Origin: Burkholderiales bacterium
Lineage (GTDB): Bacteria; Pseudomonadota; Gammaproteobacteria; Burkholderiales; Burkholderiaceae_C
DNA length: 56,569 bases
Direction of reading: 5' to 3'
NCBI GenBank assembly: GCA_011391155.1
Contig: JAABRA010000392.1
Location: 1 to 56,569 of the forward strand
Positions 52,154-56,569 of this stretch are shown here, piece by piece. Both the position numbers and the translations under genes were made by a program. Under the pieces are notes generated by a model. The model made no database searches. It saw only the letters and a list, made by a program, of their open reading frames with translations, and was not told the origin of the DNA. The number at the start of each line of letters is the position of its first letter. Positions within the stretch are counted from its first letter, which is position 1.

Positions 52154-53655
52154 ACTCCGCTGATTTCAGGGCCCTGTGCGTGCGGCCCGATTGCACGCTG
52201 CACGATGCGCTGCTGCGCATGGACCAGACCGCGCGCGGCATCCTGCTGGTCCTGCGGGAGGATGGAACGCTGGCGCGCACGCTGACCGATGGCGACCTGC
52301 GGCGGGCCCGTCTGCAGCAACTGGGCGATGACATGGCGGTTTCAGCCCTGCCCGAACAGGTCGCACTCACGGTGGGCGAAGAGGCCACCGCGCCGGCGGT
52401 TCTGGGCCTGATGGATGCGCACCAGATCGATCACGTGCCGGTGGTCGATGGCGCCGGACGCCCCGTCGACCTGGTGCTTCGCCGCGAACTCTCCCAACGG
52501 ATCTGGCTGTCCTCGCCGCACCTGGGCGACGAGGAGGCCGCGTTTGTCGAAAACGCCTTCCAGACCAACTGGATCGCCCCGCTCGGGCCGCATGTGGACG
52601 GGTTCGAGCGCGAACTCGCCGCACACGTCGGTATCGGTCACGCTGCTGCGCTGAGCTCCGGCACCGCCGCGATCCACCTGGGCCTGCTGCTGCTCGGCGT
52701 GAGGCCCGGTGACACGGTGTTCTGCTCCTCGCTGACCTTTGTCGGCAGTTGCAACCCCATTCTTTACTGCGGTGCGCACCCGGTGTTCATCGATTCCGAG
52801 CCGAAAACCTGGAACATGTCGCCCGCGGCGCTGGAGCGTGCCCTCGATTGGTCAAGGCGCGAAGGTCGCCTGCCGCGCTGTGTCATCGTCGTCAACCTGT
52901 ACGGCCAGAGCGCCGACATCGATGCCCTGGCGCCCATCTGCGAACGCTACGGCGTGCCCATCCTCGAGGATGCCGCGGAGTCGCTCGGGGCGCGCTACAA
53001 GGGCCGTTACAGCGGAACCTTCGGCCGCCTGGCGGTGTATTCCTTCAATGGCAACAAGATCATCACCACCTCGGGTGGCGGCATGCTGGTGGCCGATGAT
53101 CCCGATCTGGTCGCGCGTGCGCGCAAGCTGGCGACGCAGGCGCGCGAGCCGGCGCGGCACTATGAGCACGTGGAAGCGGGTTTTAACTACCGCATGAGCA
53201 ACGTGCTGGCGGGCATTGGCCGTGGACAACTGCGCGTGCTGGAGCAGCGGGTGGCCCAGCGCCGCCAGGTGTTTGAGCGCTACCGGGCGGCCTTGTCGGA
53301 TATTCCCCAGTTGCACTGGATGCCCGAGCCGGCGGGCTTCCATTCCACACGCTGGCTGACCTGTTTCACGCTGGACGGGCCAGATGCGTCGCTCAAGTGT
53401 GACCTGATCATGAAGTTCCTGGAGCGCCACGCCATTGAAGCGCGACCCGTCTGGAAGCCGATGCACCTGCAGCCCCTGTTTGGCGCAGCGCCGTATTTTG
53501 CGCATCAGACGGCGGCGGACGTCTCGGCGCGGCTGTTCGATTCCGGAATCTGCCTGCCTTCCGGCTCCAACCTGACGCAGGAGCAGCAGGATCGCGTGAT
53601 TCTCCTGCTGCGCCGTGCGCTGTCGATGGCCGAGGATCGCCGTGCCCTTGCGTAA
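52150..53655 (+). CDS. Fusion of tandem CBS domain and DegT/DnrJ/EryC1 (PglE/LegC-like) PLP aminotransferase
   Basis: N-terminal CBS pair (RGILLVLREDGTLARTLTDGDLRRARL...HQIDHVPVVDGAGRPVDLV) then SSGTAAIHLGLLLLGVRPGD...EDAAESLGARYKGRYSGTFGRLAVYSFNGNKIITTSGGG. Confidence 0.9.
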   Translation: MNSADFRALCVRPDCTLHDALLRMDQTARGILLVLREDGTLARTLTDGDLRRARLQQLGDDMAVSALPEQVALTVGEEATAPAVLGLMDAHQIDHVPVVDGAGRPVDLVLRRELSQRIWLSSPHLGDEEAAFVENAFQTNWIAPLGPHVDGFERELAAHVGIGHAAALSSGTAAIHLGLLLLGVRPGDTVFCSSLTFVGSCNPILYCGAHPVFIDSEPKTWNMSPAALERALDWSRREGRLPRCVIVVNLYGQSADIDALAPICERYGVPILEDAAESLGARYKGRYSGTFGRLAVYSFNGNKIITTSGGGMLVADDPDLVARARKLATQAREPARHYEHVEAGFNYRMSNVLAGIGRGQLRVLEQRVAQRRQVFERYRAALSDIPQLHWMPEPAGFHSTRWLTCFTLDGPDASLKCDLIMKFLERHAIEARPVWKPMHLQPLFGAAPYFAHQTAADVSARLFDSGICLPSGSNLTQEQQDRVILLLRRALSMAEDRRALA

Positions 53656-55450
53656 GGAGTCCTTGCGCCTTTTGCTGGTGGACATGGCGCTGGTCCTGCT
53701 GGCGTGGTGGGCGGCGTTCTGGCTGCGTTTCAATCTCGACATCCCGCCGGAGTTCGAAACGCTGGCCACGCAGACCGCCGGCTGGGTCGTGCCCTGCTTT
53801 GCGCTGGGCTTGCTGACCGCCAGGGTATACCGGCACGTCTGGAGCTACGTTGGCTTGCCGGAGTTGCGCCAGCTCGGCGCGGGGGTGCTGCTGGGCGGAC
53901 TCATCACCGTGGCGGTGCTGCTGATGCTGCGTTTTCCCAATTTCCCGCGCTCGGTGCTGGTTCTCCACCCCCTGCTGGTCCTGGTGTTTCTGGGGGCGGC
54001 CCGGGCGGGGTGGCGCACTTTTTCCGAACGGTCCACCACGGCGTCGGGGGAACGTCCCCTGCTGATCGTCGGGTCCTTGCAGGATGCGGCTGACGCCTTG
54101 CGCGCGCTCAAGGGTTCCGGGCACTGGCATGCTGCCGGCATTGTTTCGCCGCTGCCGGCGGAGCAGGGGCGGTCCCTGCAGGGCGTCGAGGTGCTGGGCA
54201 GCGTGGCCGATCTGGCTGCCATCACCCGGGCAGCGGGCGTTCAGACCGCCTTGATGGCCATGGCGCCGGGTGCGCCCGGGCGTCGCGACGTGCTGCTGCA
54301 ATCGGCCGAGGCGGGGTTGTCGCTCATGACCTTGCCGCGGGCCGATGAATGGCTGCGGCATGACGGAGCTAGTCCGCGCAAGGTCGAACTCGAAGACCTG
54401 CTCGGCCGTGATCCGGTGGAACTCGACGTCAAAGGGCTTTCGGAACTGCTCTCGGGCCAGACAGTATTGGTCACGGGTGCCGGCGGCTCCATTGGCTCGG
54501 AACTGTGCCGGCAGATCGCGCGTTTTGGGGTCGCGCGCCTGGTTTGCGTGGACGTATCCGAGTACGCGATCTACCAGCTGGAGCAGGAGCTTCGTGCCGC
54601 CCATCCGCAGATGCAGGGCATGTACTACACCGCCAACGTGCGCGAACTGGCCCGGCTGCAGGCCATTGCGATCGCCAACCAACCGTCGGTGGTCTTCCAT
54701 GCGGCCGCCTACAAGCATGTGCCGTTGATGGAAGACCTCAACGAGATCGAGGCCCTGCGCACCAACGTGCTGGGCACGCTGCATGCGGCGCGCGTCGCCG
54801 GGCGCTGCGGTGCGAGGCGCTTCGTGATGATCTCCACCGACAAGGCGGTGAACCCGACCAATGTGATGGGCGCGACCAAGCGCATGGCCGAATTGGTGGT
54901 GCAGGGCGTGGCGGCGGAGTTCCCGGCGACCGAGTATGTGTCCGTGCGCTTTGGCAACGTCCTGGGGTCCAGCGGGTCAGTGGTGCCGCTGTTCACGGCG
55001 CAGATTGCGCGGGGCGGGCCGGTGACGGTGACACACCCGGACATCGTCCGCTACTTCATGACCATCCCCGAGGCGGCGCAACTGGTGCTGCAGGCGGGTC
55101 TGATGGGGCGTTCGGGCCAGATCTTCGTGCTCGACATGGGCGAACCGGTCAAGATCGTGGAGCTGGCGCGTATGCTGATTCGCCTCTCGGGCAAGACCGA
55201 GCAGGACATTCCGATTGCCTTCACCGGCCTGCGGCCCGGCGAGAAGCTCTACGAGGAATTGCTCGCCAACGATGAAACCACCGCGCCCACACCGCACCCC
55301 AAGCTGCGCGTGGCCCGAACCAGCGGCCAGCAGGTGGTCGTGGCGTCCGAGGTGCAGCAGTGGATTGACACCGTCGGGCCGGCTCCCGACCGCACGCTGT
55401 TGCGCAACTGGCTCCGGCAACAGGTGCCGGAGTACAGCTTTAACCGCTAA
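53642..55450 (+). CDS. Membrane-anchored UDP-GlcNAc 4,6-dehydratase (PglF/WbpM/CapD family)
   Basis: N-terminal TM bundle; VLVTGAGGSIGSELCRQIARFG; STDKAVNPTNVMGATKRMAE. GTG start assumed. Confidence 0.9.
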   Translation: MPLRKESLRLLLVDMALVLLAWWAAFWLRFNLDIPPEFETLATQTAGWVVPCFALGLLTARVYRHVWSYVGLPELRQLGAGVLLGGLITVAVLLMLRFPNFPRSVLVLHPLLVLVFLGAARAGWRTFSERSTTASGERPLLIVGSLQDAADALRALKGSGHWHAAGIVSPLPAEQGRSLQGVEVLGSVADLAAITRAAGVQTALMAMAPGAPGRRDVLLQSAEAGLSLMTLPRADEWLRHDGASPRKVELEDLLGRDPVELDVKGLSELLSGQTVLVTGAGGSIGSELCRQIARFGVARLVCVDVSEYAIYQLEQELRAAHPQMQGMYYTANVRELARLQAIAIANQPSVVFHAAAYKHVPLMEDLNEIEALRTNVLGTLHAARVAGRCGARRFVMISTDKAVNPTNVMGATKRMAELVVQGVAAEFPATEYVSVRFGNVLGSSGSVVPLFTAQIARGGPVTVTHPDIVRYFMTIPEAAQLVLQAGLMGRSGQIFVLDMGEPVKIVELARMLIRLSGKTEQDIPIAFTGLRPGEKLYEELLANDETTAPTPHPKLRVARTSGQQVVVASEVQQWIDTVGPAPDRTLLRNWLRQQVPEYSFNR

Positions 55451-55458
55451 ATTCGAAT

Positions 55459-55509
55459 GATTTTGGCCTTATCCCAGCGTGGAATGGTCGTTGTCAGCTA
55501 TGAATACGG
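55459..55509 (+). repeat. Element A copy 10 (downstream end of the glycan operon)
   Basis: ATTTTGGCCTTATCCCAGCGTGGAATGGTCGTTGTCAGCTATGAATACG. Confidence 0.85.
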
Positions 55510-55577
55510 AAGTCTTTTGAGGCGATCCATTGCGGAAGATGGTCGCATCAGGCGGTCGGTCCGCTGCGGGAGCCCCT

Positions 55578-56569
55578 TCAGCGCCCGCTCACCGCTTCGA
55601 TCCGCGTGCCGTCCTGGATGCGGTCGTCCGGTTGCACGATTACCGTCTGGCCGGCCTGCAGGCCGTCGAGCACCTGCGCGGCCGTGGCGGAGCGGGCGCC
55701 GACCTTTACACCGGTGCGCCGTGCCGTGGCGCCGACAAGCGCATAGACCGCCCAGCCATCGCCGGCGCGGAACAGGGCGCTTCCCGGCACCTGCAGCACG
55801 TCCTGGTCCTGCCGCAGGATGAACTCCACCTCCACGCGATAGGCGTCGCCGAGCGCGGCCCATCTTTCGCGCGGCGAGGTGAAGTCGAGGATGACGCGGG
55901 TGCGCTGCTCTTCCACGCCCAGAGCCGACACCTTGGTGAAGCCACCGGGTTCGATGCGCGTCACGCTGGCGTCCAGCACGCCGTCGCCGCCCCAGCGCAG
56001 CACGCGGGCCTTCTGGCCGGCAGCCAGCCGCACGGCGTCGGTGGACAGCACCTCGACCTCGATCTCCAGCTGCGCCGGGTCGCCGATGTCCAGCAGGGGC
56101 TGGCCCATGGCCACAGCGGTGCTGCTCTCCACATGCCGCTTGAGCACCCTGCCTGCCACCGGCGCGGTGACCGGCAACACCTTGCCGCGGCCCGCCTGGC
56201 CCTCCTCGGCCAGCGCGGCGCGCGCCACCTGCAGGCGCCGGGCGGCGATCTGTTCGTCCGAGCGGGCGGTGGACAACGCAGCGCTGGCGGTTTCGGCCTG
56301 GGTGCGGGCCTGGTCGAGCTGGGACGCGGTCACCATGCCCTGGGCGCGCAGCTGCTGCATGCGGCCCAGCTCCCCTTTCGCCACCGCCTCGGTGGTCGCG
56401 GCCGCAGCCACGCGCTGGCGCGCGGCGCGCAAGGCGCTCTCGCCGGTGCTGACCTCGGCCAGCGCCTGGTTGCGCGCACGCGGGTCGAGCAGGGCGCTGC
56501 CCCCGGGGTCGATCTCGGCCACCACCTGCCGGGCCAACACGGCATCGCCGGGCTGTAGCCTAATGCGGC
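55578..56569 (-). CDS. Efflux RND periplasmic adaptor / HlyD-family membrane fusion protein, N-terminus beyond window
   Basis: Frame open to window end (RIRLQPGDAVLARQVVAEIDPGGSALLDPRARNQALAE); PVAGRVLKRHVESSTAVAMGQPLLDIGD. Confidence 0.85.
   Translation of the reverse strand, partial: RIRLQPGDAVLARQVVAEIDPGGSALLDPRARNQALAEVSTGESALRAARQRVAAAATTEAVAKGELGRMQQLRAQGMVTASQLDQARTQAETASAALSTARSDEQIAARRLQVARAALAEEGQAGRGKVLPVTAPVAGRVLKRHVESSTAVAMGQPLLDIGDPAQLEIEVEVLSTDAVRLAAGQKARVLRWGGDGVLDASVTRIEPGGFTKVSALGVEEQRTRVILDFTSPRERWAALGDAYRVEVEFILRQDQDVLQVPGSALFRAGDGWAVYALVGATARRTGVKVGARSATAAQVLDGLQAGQTVIVQPDDRIQDGTRIEAVSGR

Overview
The window is about 56.6 kb of high-GC chromosome. Gene content and order suggest a betaproteobacterium, probably Burkholderiales/Comamonadaceae (inference). 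Most of it is dense core genome: cysM (partial), NUDIX, tusA-like, galU, ppc, hemC-hemD-hemX-hemY, rne, rluC, HAD phosphatase, Rieske protein, S49 peptidase, RsmI-like, Maf, yceD-rpmF, plsX-fabH-fabD-fabG-acpP-fabF, rpoE-rseA-rseB-mucD, lepA-lepB-DUF4845-rnc-era-recO-pdxJ-acpS-nagZ, lysS and murJ. From about 41.4 to 55.45 kb there is a compact surface-glycan operon. It has an HpcH/HpaI aldolase, a small phosphoglycosyl transferase, AsnB, a GT-B-like protein, a WbpG/PseA-type amidotransferase with HisF2/HisH2, NeuA/NeuB/NeuC-like enzymes, a NeuD/PglD-like acetyltransferase, a CBS-aminotransferase fusion and a PglF/CapD-like dehydratase. This predicts an amidino-modified legionaminic-type nonulosonic acid. 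The most unusual signal is two families of short interspersed repeats. Element A is ~45-50 bp with a gapless 29-nt core, CCCAGCGT-N4-NGGT-N7-WGCT-AY, and I found 10 copies. Six are in-frame inside conserved genes (hemD, S49 peptidase, rseA, era, murJ, asnB) and always use one reading phase per orientation. Element B is ~70-88 bp, GC-rich, with a CCCCCCGAGGGGGC centre; it is inserted in-frame in ppc and nagZ and occurs as a tandem pair between era and recO. Both resemble 'coding' repeats that add peptide segments to essential proteins. No rRNA, tRNA or CRISPR was recognised.
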